The position numbers and the translations under genes are program-made. This document shows, in pieces, positions 23,901 through 38,600 of a stretch of DNA of 64,000 nucleotides. Under the pieces are notes generated by a model, which did not search any database, was not told the DNA's origin, and worked only from the letters and a program-made list of their open reading frames with translations. The stretch's first letter is position 1. Each line of letters begins with the position of its first letter. Source of the DNA: Closterium sp. Naga37s-1 (lineage: Eukaryota > Streptophyta > Zygnematophyceae > Desmidiales > Closteriaceae); contig CANJKZ010000396.1 in NCBI GenBank assembly GCA_947471745.1, forward strand, positions 999,501 through 1,063,500, read 5' to 3'.

Positions 23901-26539
23901 CACTCCTCCTGCTGATTCCCCTCCTCTAAACTCCCGTCCTCCGGACTGCTCTCCTCTTGACTCTTCTTCTCCCACTGCCCCCCTGCTTCCACACCCTCCT
24001 CTCGCATGCTCTGCTGCTCATTGCTCTCCTCCTTACCACTGCTCCCCATTCTCTCTCCCGCACCCATCTCTTCCCCACTCTCTGGGAACGAGACCAAGGG
24101 CTCTCTTGTGCAGATTGTGGGTGGTGACCTTGCTTCCCTCGCTTCCCTTGCTTCCTCCGCTGCTGTGCATTCTTGCTTCTCGCCCTCCCCCTCCTCTTCT
24201 CCACTCCCAGTGAGCCTCACCAGCAATCTCTCCTCCTCCTCCCTCTCCTCCTTCTCTTGCCTCTCCTCGGTCTCGTTCTTCCTCCTCTCCTCTCCCGTCC
24301 CCTCCTCCCTCTCTACCTCCCCTCTCTCCACTCTCTTCCCCTCCCCTCTCTCTCCCTTCCCCTCTTCCTCCCGCCCTCCCACTCTCCCTTCAGTCACTTC
24401 TTCTACAGTCACCTCCTCTCTCTCCCCCCCTCCCCACTCAAACTCACTCACAATCCCCCCCGCCTCCCCCTTCCCCCCACTGAGCCTGTATGCGCAAGAA
24501 CGGGCGGCGGGAGAGGCGGAAGACAGCGCGGAAGAGGGAAGCTTCGAGCAAGGGGGGAAGGCGGAAGCGGGGAATGTGCGCGGAGGCTTGACGATACCGC
24601 TGCTGACGTGGCCGTGTCAGCGTCATTTGCGCCGTTACAATCGCCCCGACCACCAATGGCGCTGCCGCTGCCACTACTGCTGGTAATACCTGCGCCGAGT
24701 AATCCTGTCCCGTCGCTACCCCTGCTACAGCTGGCGCCGCTACAGCTGGAACCGTTAAAGCTGCCCAAGTTACCGTTACACGCGACAGGGGTGCCGGCCC
24801 CTCTGCTGCCCGTGCTGCTGCTGCCACAGTTGTAACCACAATGGTGGTTACCACACCGATTGCTACAGTGGTTACAGTGGTGGTAACCGTTGGCGGAAAA
24901 AGCGGCTCCGCGGGGATGCACCTTGCGGCTGCTGCTGCTGCTTCCGCCGTGCGCCAGCGACGCCGCGCCGAGAGAAAACGCGGGCTGCACGAGGAAATGC
25001 GCAGGAAATGCGGCGCGGGGGGGACGGGAGGGCGGAGGGGGGGGGGGGGGGGGGGGGGTGAGGGTGAGGAGGGGAGGGAGAGGAATGGGGGGGCAGGCGA
25101 AACGGTAAAATTGGCGCAAATTAACGGACGCCGAGAGGAGCTTCGACAGTTTTGGGCTTGGAAGATAAATACTGCGTTACTGGGTGCAATTTTTCTCGCC
25201 TATGGCATTCGCGACAGCTTTCTTACACCCTGGGTGTCGAGCGCTATGGTAGCTGCGGCGGATCCGTCAAGACAATATACACTACGAAAGAAGAACTCCA
25301 ATACTGTAGCAAATACGGGTGCGGGTTGAAGAGCCGTAAGCTTCTTCTAGAAGTCTTCACATCCAAGTTACCCCTAACTACTCAAACTCTAAAACACCTC
25401 GGTTGAAGGAGTGTAACCTTCTTAATATTGTGTGAAAAAAGTCTATTCTAAGACGACTCAAAAGTCGGTTGTAGAACTGTAACCTTCCTAACATTGTGCG
25501 ATGCGAACGAACTCAGGTTTCATCGCTCACCTCGTGCGACGATTCAAAGACGGCAAATCGCGTGCTTAGGAAATTCGCTCGCAGGCGACCGACGAACGAA
25601 CTTCCGCCGCGCGAAAAGTCTTTCGGATCCAGCGAGACCACGTACTCCATGCTGGAATGATTTCGAAAGTTGCGAAACAGAGCGAAACGGACACAATAGG
25701 GTGACCAGCACAAACACTTTTTCCATGCAAACGTGAATTTGCGAGACACAAACTCAGGTGTGCGATTTGAAGCGAACGAAGGCATTAGCGTAACCAGCAC
25801 AAACAAGGGTTTGTTAAACGGGCAGAATAGGGCTACAAGCACAAACACCAACTCCGGTTTAGGGTCAAACGATTTTTTAAAGCAGTCGGCTATCCGCTTA
25901 CCTTGACGGCCGCCAGCCGCACTTGCGCGCCGCGAGCAGGAACTTGCCGTTCTCCGTCGAATTCGGCGGCACGCCCAGAAACAGCGTGAACGTGCCGGTC
26001 TTGCGCGAGCGGCGAATGAAGCACTCCACGCAGCGGTCGCGGGTCCTTCTGTTCCCGCCCCCCCCGCTCCTCCCCCCCACCTCCTCCTCTATCTCCCTCA
26101 TAGCTTCCATCAGTGGGGAATCATGCTGAAGCCTCGCCATGCCCTCCTTATAAGCACCTCTCCTTCTGTCACTCTCCTGCTCCTTCACGTGCTGCTGCTC
26201 CTGCTGCCCCTTCTTCCCCTTACCGCCCTTCTTGCCTTGCCCAGTTGCCTCATTTGAACTAGCACCACCAGCAGCAGCACCACCAGCAACAGCAGCACCA
26301 CCAGTACCACTAGCACCATTGGTACTACTGTTAGCACTGCTTGGTTTAACAAACACGGGAGCTGCAATTGGGAGGTTCGGGCTTGGCATGAGCCGGGTTC
26401 GGCCCGAACCACCCGCTGCCGAACCTCCCCCACCCCCACCTTCCCCCTTTATAAGCACTTTTATCCCTGAAACCACTTCCCGCTTCATTGTTGGGATCTG
26501 GCCCCTCTCTCCTTGCTCCTTGTCTCCTTGGCCCCCCAT
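20923..26539 (-). pseudogene. TLP: Tubby-like gene copy D
   Basis: Exons: 25902-26539, 25531-25651, 23087-24984, 21897-22070, 20923-20973. It carries the shared exon 3 deletion, with the frame closing at 24448. Hexamer tract 7 repeats; G tract 22 bases, as in copy B. Apart from homopolymer length I saw no coding difference from copy B. Confidence 0.86.
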
Positions 26540-28303
26540 CAGGAAGATACTGCCTACACCAGTTCTACCTCCCCCTCGCCTCCCACTCGCCCCCCCACTT
26601 GCAGCCTTTGTCTGCTTCTCAGAACCTTCCTGCCCTGGTTTGGCTCCCTCAGACCCTGCCACGACAGCTCCACCCCCTGCCACGTCAGCTCCAGGGCTAT
26701 CCGCCACGAGAACCCGTCGACCAATCAGATCGAGCGGAGGAAAACTGGATTCTAGCGAAGCTCGTAGAAAACTGGATTCTAGTGAAGCTCGTAGAAATGG
26801 CTATGTCACAGCAACGAAGTAGAAGCACAGTGTTGGTCGCGAAACGCCTCACGGGAGGCTTACGCGGCCTTAACGGGGCCTCGACGAGGCCTTTACTCAA
26901 CCCTGACGCGATCCTGAGGCGATTTCTGCTTCGCGTGGTCTTCACTGATCCTTCACGGGGCTTTCGCGGGCCCTACACTCGAGTGAAACAGGTTCGGCCC
27001 TTCGCAGGGCTTTGACGGGAGTCTCGCGGCTGAAATTTCCGTCACTAATGCTTGTCTAAGCCTTCACAAAGGCTTCTCCGTAGGTTTGACGCGAATCTGA
27101 CGGGAGTCTCATCAAATGCTCAAAGTTTCGACCAATCAGGATTGAACACAATGTTTGAAGCGATAGAATTTCAAAGTGTTACTTCAACAACCTGGTACAA
27201 CAAATATATAGGTTCAAGCAAGGTACAAAATGGGCTAGGTAACAAAACGTGTCCAACACGTTACGTGGCGCCTCGTTTCACCCCGCGTCGCACACGCAAC
27301 CTTTCTCCACCTTCGTCGAACGCGCCTGAAGTCCGCATTTGGTTCCTTGCTGAACACGCCACAGTTGACCCACACAATTTCCCCCCGTCGATCACTTTCT
27401 CCTCACTTCCTCCTCGTCAATGTCTTCCTTCCATACTTCTCTTGCCGTAGCTCATACTCCCAAGCAATGTCGTAGTTTCCTCTCTAGTTCCCAAGGCACT
27501 GTCAACACGCCACCGTCAGTCCGTCTTAGTCGTCGGTCCGAATAATGAGCGCCGTCGTTAGTGTGGTTCTGCGAACCACTCCAACACACACGACTGCTCG
27601 TCCCATTTATTAGTCGGTCAGATTTGAATCAGCGTCCCGATATACCCTAACCAACCAGCCTAGGTATCAAATTGACCGTTGTAGAACCAGCTGAACCGAC
27701 AATTGTCCAAGCTTTAGGAGGAATCTGGTAACCGGTTGTACCCGATACGGGCAGATGCACTTCAGCTACAGGAGGTACCGTGAACTTCTACTCTGATACA
27801 AACATAAGCCACAATTTCGTTACAATACAAAGAGTACAGGAATAACAAACAAGGGCACCAGCATGACTACATCCCTGAATCAGTCATCACCATCCGTCCC
27901 TAAACACAATTGTCCAAACCTTAATAACCAACCCATATCCGAGGTACACAAAAGACAATCCCGTTCCTCCAGAGGAAACTTACCAGTACCTTTTCATCCG
28001 CAGCATTGCACCACAAAGCAGAAAAAATACACCACCACCACCACCCGCTGTATCAGCACAACGCACATGCCCTTTTCCAGTCTCCCAGATATCATCACGC
28101 TGTCTTTTTTTCATTTGTTGCCCTTGGTTGTTCCTGAGTGAGGAATCCTCTTCACGCATCATCAGTACCACACCACACCACACCATATCTAGAACGCAAC
28201 GCGAAAAGCCGTCGGTGTCACTATTTCGCTCGCACGTGGATTTTGGACTCGACAAAACAACAGCTTGAAAAGCTTTCAACTGATGATGGAAGTGATGATG
28301 GAA
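26540..28303 (-). other. Spacer between copies E and D
   Basis: One base longer than most: CTACAGGAGGTACC near 27766 where most units read CTACAGAGGTACC. The same variant recurs near 57455, tying this unit to the array edge. Confidence 0.7.
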
Positions 28304-31300
28304 TCACTCGCACGCCACTTTGGTATCGAAACTGCTCAGGCAAATGGCAAACGCCTGCACGCATAATGTAGGGAAAACACACATGACGTGGGAACACATA
28401 CAAAGCAGAAAACAATCCGTCAGACATGTGATATGAAGCAAGGAAAGCACATGTGACATGTGACATGTGGGCACGCACAAAGAAAACAGCCCAGAAGGCA
28501 AGGGGAAGAGAACACGGGGAGACGGGAGATGGGGAAAGCGTATTGACACGATACCCAAAGACAAACCTGAGGAAACACCTGGCCGTCCACACTTACCTGG
28601 AAGGCCGTGAGTGGATATCTGTAGTCCATGGTGAATGTGTCCTTGCCAATCTTCCCAACTGCAGCAACACCGGCTTGCATGCGTATCAATACCTGAAAGG
28701 AAACTCACCCTGAACACGCAGCACTACCCACCTGGAAGGCCGTGAGCGGGTATCTGTAGTCCATGGTGAATGTGTCCTTGCCGATCTTGCCAAACTGCAG
28801 CAGCAGCACTGGCAGAGCACCGATTTTTAACCACATGAAACAGCACTTCACTACCCACCTGGAGTCAGTAAGCGGGTATCTGTTATCCATGGTGAAAGTG
28901 TCCTTGCCAATCTTCCCACACTGCAGCAGCACTGGCTTATCAGAGTCGTTCCCCGGTCCGCTCCTCTCTATGAGCTACCCTCAGCCAAACAGAGCAGCAC
29001 GCACTTGGCACATGCACTACGCACCTGGAAGGCCGTAAGCGGGTATCTGTAGTCCATGGTAAAGGTGTCCTTTCCGATCTTGCCAAACTGCAGCAGCAGC
29101 ACCGGCAGGGCTCCGAACCATACACACTAGCATTCAAAGAAGAAGCACCCACCTGGAAGGCAGTAAGCGGGTATCTGTAGTCCATGGTGAACGTGTCCTT
29201 GCCAATCTTCCCAAACTGCAGCAACACCTTCAGGGCACCGCACCATACACACCAGCACTTGTGCTAGAATAACACACCTGGAAGGCCGTGAGTGGATATC
29301 TGTAGTCCATAGTAAAAGCGTCCTTGTCAATCTTCCCGAACTGCAGCAGCACCGGCTTGTCCGAGTCGTTCCCCGGCCCGCCCCCCTCTATCAGCTGAAA
29401 ATTCTTCACTGATGCTACTGTCACGCGGCCACGGAAGTTGAGGCACCAACACTGCAAGGGAGTACGGGAAAGGGGAGGCGGGTAGGGGGTGGGAAAGGGG
29501 GGAGCAGCACCGGCTTGTCAGAGTCGTTCCCCGGCCCGCCCCCCTCGATCAGCTGGAAGTTCTTCACTGAAGCCACTGTCACTCGCCCCCTGAAGTTCAA
29601 GCACCAGCACTGGCAGTGTGGGAGGGGGAGGGCAGGCAAGGGGAGGCAAGGGCGGGATGAGAAGGGGGCTTGTCCGAGTCGTTCCCCGCCCCCCCCCCCC
29701 CTCTATCAGCTGGAAATTCTTCACAGAAGCACCCCCTGTCACTCGCCCCCTGAAGTTGAGGCACCAGCACTGGAAGCGTGTATGGGATGGACAGGAAAAG
29801 GGGATGCAAGGGAGGATTGGAAGGGCCTTATTTGAGATGCTCCCCGGCCCACCCTCCTCTATCAGCTGGAAGTTGTTCACCGAAGCAACCGTTACTCGCC
29901 CTCTGAAGTTGAGGCACCAGCACTGGAAGGCGAGGAGGGGAGGCGAGGGGAGGGGAGGGAGCGCTCGGCCCAATGTTTCATGATAGATTTCGCTTTCTAA
30001 TCTGTAATTGCCTTCCTCAATACACACACACCTGCAGCTGCGCGTGCCACCGGGGAGGCTTGTTCCTCGATACCACAGTCTCTAGGGGCGCTCGGCCCAT
30101 GATAAAAAGCTTTATATTGCCCTATACTCCCATATACTCCCTTATACTCCTTTGCACTCCTCCATATCCCCTTGTATCCCCTCACCTGCAGCTGCTCGTG
30201 CCATCTGCGAGACTTGTTCCGCAACGCCATGGGCTCCAGAGGCGCTCGGCCTCATACTCCCTTGAACTACCCTGTACTCCCGTGCACCGCTTCCCACCCC
30301 CCAGCACCCACACACATACCTGCAGCTGCTCGTGCCATCTGGGAGGCTTGTTCCGCAACACCATGGGCTCTAAGGGCGCTCGGCTTCATCTATTTCCATA
30401 CGAACACCGCTTAATACTCCCCTGTACTGCTGTGCACCGCTCCTCATTCCCCAATAAACACACATACCTGCAGCTGCTCGTGCCATCTGGGTGGCTTGTT
30501 CCGCAACACCATGGGCTCTAGAGGCGCTCGGCCGATGCACCGCACACAGTCACACTCCGTACAGTCACCCTCAGTGTCACCCTCCGCATCTGCCTCTGCA
30601 TTGAAAGCAGGAGGCGCAGCAGCAGGGGAAGGAGCAGCAGAAGCAGAAGGAGCAGCAGGAAGGGCGGCAGGAGACGGGGCAGACGAAGCAGCAAATGGGG
30701 GAGTCGCAGCTGCAGCAGGGAGAGAGGAAGGGGTGAATGGGGGAGTCAAGGGACCCGAGGGGAGAGAGGAGGAGGCGAACGGGGGAGTGACAGCCGCCGC
30801 AGCTCTGGCACCTGCTGCTGCTGCTTCTGGTGAAGCCACAGCTCTTGCTGCTGCTGCTTCTGGTGAAGCCACAGCTCTTGCTGCTGCTGCTTCTGACCAT
30901 GCCGTTCCGCTTGCTGTTGCTGCTGATGCTGCTGCTGCTGCTGCTGTTAGTGCCGCTTCTAGTTCCAATGTGGGCAAGGGCAGGGGCAGGGGCAGGGGCA
31001 GGGGCAGGGGCAAGGGCAGGGCGGCAGGGGGAAGCTCAAGGGCAGCAGGGGGAAGGAAGGGGTCCGCGGAGGCGGGGAAGGGGGAGATATGAAGGCCTTC
31101 GCTGCCGCTGCTTTCCTGGAAACCTCCGCCTTGCGTGATTTGAGTTGACTCAAAAGCCACCTGGAAACCTCCGCCTTGCAACCAACCCTGATTGCCCTCC
31201 TGCTCACTCCTTCCCTCTCCACTGCTCTCCTGCTGCTCACACGCGCCGTCTGTCGGCCAATCCCCACACTCCTCCTGCTGATTCCCCTCCTCTAAACTCC

Positions 31301-33910
31301 CGTCCTCCGCACTGCTCTCCTCTTGACTCTTCTTCTCCCACTGCCCCCCTGCTTCCACACCCTCCTCTCGCATGCTCTGCTGCTCATTGCTCTCCTCCTT
31401 ACCACTGCTCCCCATTCTCTCTCCCGCACCCATCTCTTCCCCACTCTCTGGGAACGAGACCAAGGGCTCTCTTGTGCAGATTGTGGGTGGTGACCTTGCT
31501 TCCCTCGCTTCCCTTGCTTCCTCCGCTGCTGTGCATTCTTGCTTCTCGCCCTCCCCCTCCTCTTCTCCACTCCCAGTGAGCCTCACCAGCAATCTCTCCT
31601 CCTCCTCCCTCTCCTCCTTCTCTTGCCTCTCCTCGGTCTCGTTCTTCCTCCTCTCCTCTCCCGTCCCCTCCTCCCTCTCTACCTCCCCTCTCTCCACTCT
31701 CTGCCTTCCCCTCCCCTCTCTCTCCCTTCCCCTCTTCCTCCCGCCCTCCCACTCTCCCTTCAGTCACTTCTTCTACAGTCACCTCCTCTCTCTCCCCCCC
31801 TCCCCACTCAAACTCACTCACAATCCCCCCGCCCTCCCCCTTCCCCCCACTGAGCCTGTATGCGCAAGAACGGGCGGCGGGAGAGGCGGAAGACAGCGCG
31901 GAAGAGGGAAGCTTCGAGCAAGGGGGGGAAGGCGGAAGCGGGGAATGTGCGCGGAGGCTTGACGATACCGCTGCTGACGTGGCCGTGTCAGCGTCATTTG
32001 CGCCGTTACAATCGCCCCGACCACCAATGGCGCTGCCGCTGCCACTACTGCTGGTAATACCTGCGCCGAGTAATCCTGTCCCGTCGCTACCCCTGCTACA
32101 GCTGGCGCCGCTACAGCTGGAACCGTTAAAGCTGCCCAAGTTACCGTTACACGCGACAGGGGTGCCGGCCCCTCTGCTGCCCGTGCTGCTGCTGCCACAG
32201 TTGTAACCACAATGGTGGTTACCACACCGATTGCTACAGTGGTTACAGTGGTGGTAACCGTTGGCGGAAAAAGCGGCTCCGCGGGGATGCACCTTGCGGC
32301 TGCTGCTGCTGCTTCCGCCGTGCGCCAGCGACGCCGCGCCGAGAGAAAACGCGGGCTGCACGAGGAAATGCGCAGGAAATGCGGCGCGGGGGGGACGGGA
32401 GGGCGGAGGGGGGGGGGGGGGGGGGGGGTGAGGGTGAGGAGGGGAGGGAGAGGAATGGGGGGGCAGGCGAAACGGTAAAATTGGCGCAAATTAACGGACG
32501 CCGAGAGGAGCTTCGACAGTTTTGGGCTTGGAAGATAAATACTGCGTTACTGGGTGCAATTTTTCTCGCCTATGGCATTCGCGACAGCTTTCTTACACCC
32601 TGGGTGTCGAGCGCTATGGTAGCTGCGGCGGATCCGTCAAGACAATATACACTACGAAAGAAGAACTCCAATACTGTAGCAAATACGGGTGCGGGTTGAA
32701 GAGCCGTAAGCTTCTTCTAGAAGTCTTCACATCCAAGTTACCCCTAACTACTCAAACTCTAAAACACCTCGGTTGAAGGAGTGTAACCTTCTTAATATTG
32801 TGTGAAAAAAGTCTATTCTAAGACGACTCAAAAGTCGGTTGTAGAACTGTAACCTTCCTAACATTGTGCGATGCGAACGAACTCAGGTTTCATCGCTCAC
32901 CTCGTGCGACGATTCAAAGACGGCAAATCGCGTGCTTAGGAAATTCGCTCGCAGGCGACCGACGAACGAACTTCCGCCGCGCGAAAAGTCTTTCGGATCC
33001 AGCGAGACCACGTACTCCATGCTGGAATGATTTCGAAAGTTGCGAAACAGAGCGAAACGGACACAATAGGGTGACCAGCACAAACACTTTTTCCATGCAA
33101 ACGTGAATTTGCGAGACACAAACTCAGGTGTGCGATTTGAAGCGAACGAAGGCATTAGCGTAACCAGCACAAACAAGGGTTTGTTAAACGGGCAGAATAG
33201 GGCTACAAGCACAAACACCAACTCCGGTTTAGGGTCAAACGATTTTTTAAAGCAGTCGGCTATCCGCTTACCTTGACGGCCGCCAGCCGCACTTGCGCGC
33301 CGCGAGCAGGAACTTGCCGTTCTCCGTCGAATTCGGCGGCACGCCCAGAAACAGCGTGAACGTGCCGGTCTTGCGCGAGCGGCGAATGAAGCACTCCACG
33401 CAGCGGTCGCGGGTCCTTCTGTTCCCGCCCCCCCCCGCTCCTCCCCCCCACCTCCTCCTCTATCTCCCTCATAGCTTCCATCAGTGGGGAATCATGCTGA
33501 AGCCTCGCCATGCCCTCCTTATAAGCACCTCTCCTTCTGTCACTCTCCTGCTCCTTCACGTGCTGCTGCTCCTGCTGCCCCTTCTTCCCCTTACCGCCCT
33601 TCTTGCCTTGCCCAGTTGCCTCATTTGAACTAGCACCACCAGCAGCAGCACCACCAGCAACAGCAGCACCACCAGTACCACTAGCACCATTGGTACTACT
33701 GTTAGCACTGCTTGGTTTAACAAACACGGGAGCTGCAATTGGGAGGTTCGGGCTTGGCATGAGCCGGGTTCGGCCCGAACCACCCGCTGCCGAACCTCCC
33801 CCACCCCCACCTTCCCCCTTTATAAGCACTTTTATCCCTGAAACCACTTCCCGCTTCATTGTTGGGATCTGGCCCCTCTCTCCTTGCTCCTTGTCTCCTT
33901 GGCCCCCCAT
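28304..33910 (-). pseudogene. TLP: Tubby-like gene copy E (extra indels)
   Basis: Exons: 33272-33910, 32901-33021, 30468-32355, 29278-29451, 28304-28354. This is the most damaged copy. One extra C in the run near 33427 shifts exon 1 just before the first Tubby strand. In exon 3, besides the shared 1,243-bp loss, one extra G near 31927 puts the two flanks back in register, and a 4-bp GCCT insertion near 31704 shifts the frame again, so exon 3 stays open for about 318 codons from its acceptor and closes at 31399. The hexamer tract is shortest here (5 repeats), a GCT run is one codon shorter, and the G tract is 21 bases. With a shifted exon 1 it is the least likely copy to make any Tubby strand. 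Confidence 0.86.
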
Positions 33911-35673
33911 CAGGAAGATACTGCCTACACCAGTTCTACCTCCCCCTCGCCTCCCACTCGCCCCCCCACTTGCAGCCTTTGTCTGCTTCTCAGAACCTTC
34001 CTGCCCTGGTTTGGCTCCCTCAGACCCTGCCACGACAGCTCCACCCCCTGCCACGTCAGCTCCAGGGCTATCCGCCACGAGAACCCGTCGACCAATCAGA
34101 TCGAGCGGAGGAAAACTGGATTCTAGCGAAGCTCGTAGAAAACTGGATTCTAGTGAAGCTCGTAGAAATGGCTATGTCACAGCAACGAAGTAGAAGCACA
34201 GTGTTGGTCGCGAAACGCCTCACGGGAGGCTTACGCGGCCTTAACGGGGCCTCGACGAGGCCTTTACTCAACCCTGACGCGATCCTGAGGCGATTTCTGC
34301 TTCGCGTGGTCTTCACTGATCCTTCACGGGGCTTTCGCGGGCCCTACACTCGAGTGAAACAGGTTCGGCCCTTCGCAGGGCTTTGACGGGAGTCTCGCGG
34401 CTGAAATTTCCGTCACTAATGCTTGTCTAAGCCTTCACAAAGGCTTCTCCGTAGGTTTGACGCGAATCTGACGGGAGTCTCATCAAATGCTCAAAGTTTC
34501 GACCAATCAGGATTGAACACAATGTTTGAAGCGATAGAATTTCAAAGTGTTACTTCAACAACCTGGTACAACAAATATATAGGTTCAAGCAAGGTACAAA
34601 ATGGGCTAGGTAACAAAACGTGTCCAACACGTTACGTGGCGCCTCGTTTCACCCCGCGTCGCACACGCAACCTTTCTCCACCTTCGTCGAACGCGCCTGA
34701 AGTCCGCATTTGGTTCCTTGCTGAACACGCCACAGTTGACCCACACAATTTCCCCCCGTCGATCACTTTCTCCTCACTTCCTCCTCGTCAATGTCTTCCT
34801 TCCATACTTCTCTTGCCGTAGCTCATACTCCCAAGCAATGTCGTAGTTTCCTCTCTAGTTCCCAAGGCACTGTCAACACGCCACCGTCAGTCCGTCTTAG
34901 TCGTCGGTCCGAATAATGAGCGCCGTCGTTAGTGTGGTTCTGCGAACCACTCCAACACACACGACTGCTCGTCCCATTTATTAGTCGGTCAGATTTGAAT
35001 CAGCGTCCCGATATACCCTAACCAACCAGCCTAGGTATCAAATTGACCGTTGTAGAACCAGCTGAACCGACAATTGTCCAAGCTTTAGGAGGAATCTGGT
35101 AACCGGTTGTACCCGATACGGGCAGATGCACTTCAGCTACGGAGGTACCGTGAACTTCTACTCTGATACAAACATAAGCCACAATTTCGTTACAATACAA
35201 AGAGTACAGGAATAACAAACAAGGGCACCAGCATGACTACATCCCTGAATCAGTCATCACCATCCGTCCCTAAACACAATTGTCCAAACCTTAATAACCA
35301 ACCCATATCCGAGGTACACAAAAGACAATCCCGTTCCTCCAGAGGAAACTTACCAGTACCTTTTCATCCGCAGCATTGCACCACAAAGCAGAAAAAATAC
35401 ACCACCACCACCACCCGCTGTATCAGCACAACGCACATGCCCTTTTCCAGTCTCCCAGATATCATCACGCTGTCTTTTTTTCATTTGTTGCCCTTGGTTG
35501 TTCCTGAGTGAGGAATCCTCTTCACGCATCATCAGTACCACACCACACCACACCATATCTAGAACGCAACGCGAAAAGCCGTCGGTGTCACTATTTCGCT
35601 CGCACGTGGATTTTGGACTCGACAAAACAACAGCTTGAAAAGCTTTCAACTGATGATGGAAGTGATGATGGAA
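33911..35673 (-). other. Spacer between copies F and E
   Basis: Carries a third variant at the same site (CTACGGAGGTACC, near 35139). Otherwise as the first spacer. Confidence 0.7.
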
Positions 35674-38600
35674 TCACTCGCACGCCACTTTGGTATCGAA
35701 ACTGCTCAGGCAAATGGCAAACGCCTGCACGCATAATGTAGGGAAAACACACATGACGTGGGAACACATACAAAGCAGAAAACAATCCGTCAGACATGTG
35801 ATATGAAGCAAGGAAAGCACATGTGACATGTGACATGTGGGCACGCACAAAGAAAACAGCCCAGAAGGCAAGGGGAAGAGAACACGGGGAGACGGGAGAT
35901 GGGGAAAGCGTATTGACACGATACCCAAAGACAAACCTGAGGAAACACCTGGCCGTCCACACTTACCTGGAAGGCCGTGAGTGGATATCTGTAGTCCATG
36001 GTGAATGTGTCCTTGCCAATCTTCCCAACTGCAGCAACACCGGCTTGCATGCGTATCAATACCTGAAAGGAAACTCACCCTGAACACGCAGCACTACCCA
36101 CCTGGAAGGCCGTGAGCGGGTATCTGTAGTCCATGGTGAATGTGTCCTTGCCGATCTTGCCAAACTGCAGCAGCAGCACTGGCAGAGCACCGATTTTTAA
36201 CCACATGAAACAGCACTTCACTACCCACCTGGAGTCAGTAAGCGGGTATCTGTTATCCATGGTGAAAGTGTCCTTGCCAATCTTCCCACACTGCAGCAGC
36301 ACTGGCTTATCAGAGTCGTTCCCCGGTCCGCTCCTCTCTATGAGCTACCCTCAGCCAAACAGAGCAGCACGCACTTGGCACATGCACTACGCACCTGGAA
36401 GGCCGTAAGCGGGTATCTGTAGTCCATGGTAAAGGTGTCCTTTCCGATCTTGCCAAACTGCAGCAGCAGCACCGGCAGGGCTCCGAACCATACACACTAG
36501 CATTCAAAGAAGAAGCACCCACCTGGAAGGCAGTAAGCGGGTATCTGTAGTCCATGGTGAACGTGTCCTTGCCAATCTTCCCAAACTGCAGCAACACCTT
36601 CAGGGCACCGCACCATACACACCAGCACTTGTGCTAGAATAACACACCTGGAAGGCCGTGAGTGGATATCTGTAGTCCATAGTAAAAGCGTCCTTGTCAA
36701 TCTTCCCGAACTGCAGCAGCACCGGCTTGTCCGAGTCGTTCCCCGGCCCGCCCCCCTCTATCAGCTGAAAATTCTTCACTGATGCTACTGTCACGCGGCC
36801 ACGGAAGTTGAGGCACCAACACTGCAAGGGAGTACGGGAAAGGGGAGGCGGGTAGGGGGTGGGAAAGGGGGGAGCAGCACCGGCTTGTCAGAGTCGTTCC
36901 CCGGCCCGCCCCCCTCGATCAGCTGGAAGTTCTTCACTGAAGCCACTGTCACTCGCCCCCTGAAGTTCAAGCACCAGCACTGGCAGTGTGGGAGGGGGAG
37001 GGCAGGCAAGGGGAGGCAAGGGCGGGATGAGAAGGGGGCTTGTCCGAGTCGTTCCCCGCCCCCCCCCCCCCCTCTATCAGCTGGAAATTCTTCACAGAAG
37101 CACCCCCTGTCACTCGCCCCCTGAAGTTGAGGCACCAGCACTGGAAGCGTGTATGGGATGGACAGGAAAAGGGGATGCAAGGGAGGATTGGAAGGGCCTT
37201 ATTTGAGATGCTCCCCGGCCCACCCTCCTCTATCAGCTGGAAGTTGTTCACCGAAGCAACCGTTACTCGCCCTCTGAAGTTGAGGCACCAGCACTGGAAG
37301 GCGAGGAGGGGAGGCGAGGGGAGGGGAGGGAGCGCTCGGCCCAATGTTTCATGATAGATTTCGCTTTCTAATCTGTAATTGCCTTCCTCAATACACACAC
37401 ACCTGCAGCTGCGCGTGCCACCGGGGAGGCTTGTTCCTCGATACCACAGTCTCTAGGGGCGCTCGGCCCATGATAAAAAGCTTTATATTGCCCTATACTC
37501 CCATATACTCCCTTATACTCCTTTGCACTCCTCCATATCCCCTTGTATCCCCTCACCTGCAGCTGCTCGTGCCATCTGCGAGACTTGTTCCGCAACGCCA
37601 TGGGCTCCAGAGGCGCTCGGCCTCATACTCCCTTGAACTACCCTGTACTCCCGTGCACCGCTTCCCACCCCCCAGCACCCACACACATACCTGCAGCTGC
37701 TCGTGCCATCTGGGAGGCTTGTTCCGCAACACCATGGGCTCTAAGGGCGCTCGGCTTCATCTATTTCCATACGAACACCGCTTAATACTCCCCTGTACTG
37801 CTGTGCACCGCTCCTCATTCCCCAATAAACACACATACCTGCAGCTGCTCGTGCCATCTGGGTGGCTTGTTCCGCAACACCATGGGCTCTAGAGGCGCTC
37901 GGCCGATGCACCGCACACAGTCACACTCCGTACAGTCACCCTCAGTGTCACCCTCCGCATCTGCCTCTGCATTGAAAGCAGGAGGCGCAGCAGCAGGGGA
38001 AGGAGCAGCAGAAGCAGAAGGAGCAGCAGGAAGGGCGGCAGGAGACGGGGCAGACGAAGCAGCAAATGGGGGAGTCGCAGCTGCAGCAGGGAGAGAGGAA
38101 GGGGTGAATGGGGGAGTCAAGGGACCCGAGGGGAGAGAGGAGGAGGCGAACGGGGGAGTGACAGCCGCCGCAGCTCTGGCACCTGCTGCTGCTGCTTCTG
38201 GTGAAGCCACAGCTCTTGCTGCTGCTGCTTCTGGTGAAGCCACAGCTCTTGCTGCTGCTGCTTCTGACCATGCCGTTCCGCTTGCTGTTGCTGCTGATGC
38301 TGCTGCTGCTGCTGCTGCTGTTAGTGCCGCTTCTAGTTCCAATGTGGGCAAGGGCAGGGGCAGGGGCAGGGGCAGGGGCAGGGGCAGGGCAGGGGCAGGG
38401 GCAGGGGCAAGGGCAGGGCGGCAGGGGGAAGCTCAAGGGCAGCAGGGGGAAGGAAGGGGTCCGCGGAGGCGGGGAAGGGGGAGATATGAAGGCCTTCGCT
38501 GCCGCTGCTTTCCTGGAAACCTCCGCCTTGCGTGATTTGAGTTGACTCAAAAGCCACCTGGAAACCTCCGCCTTGCAACCAACCCTGATTGCCCTCCTGC

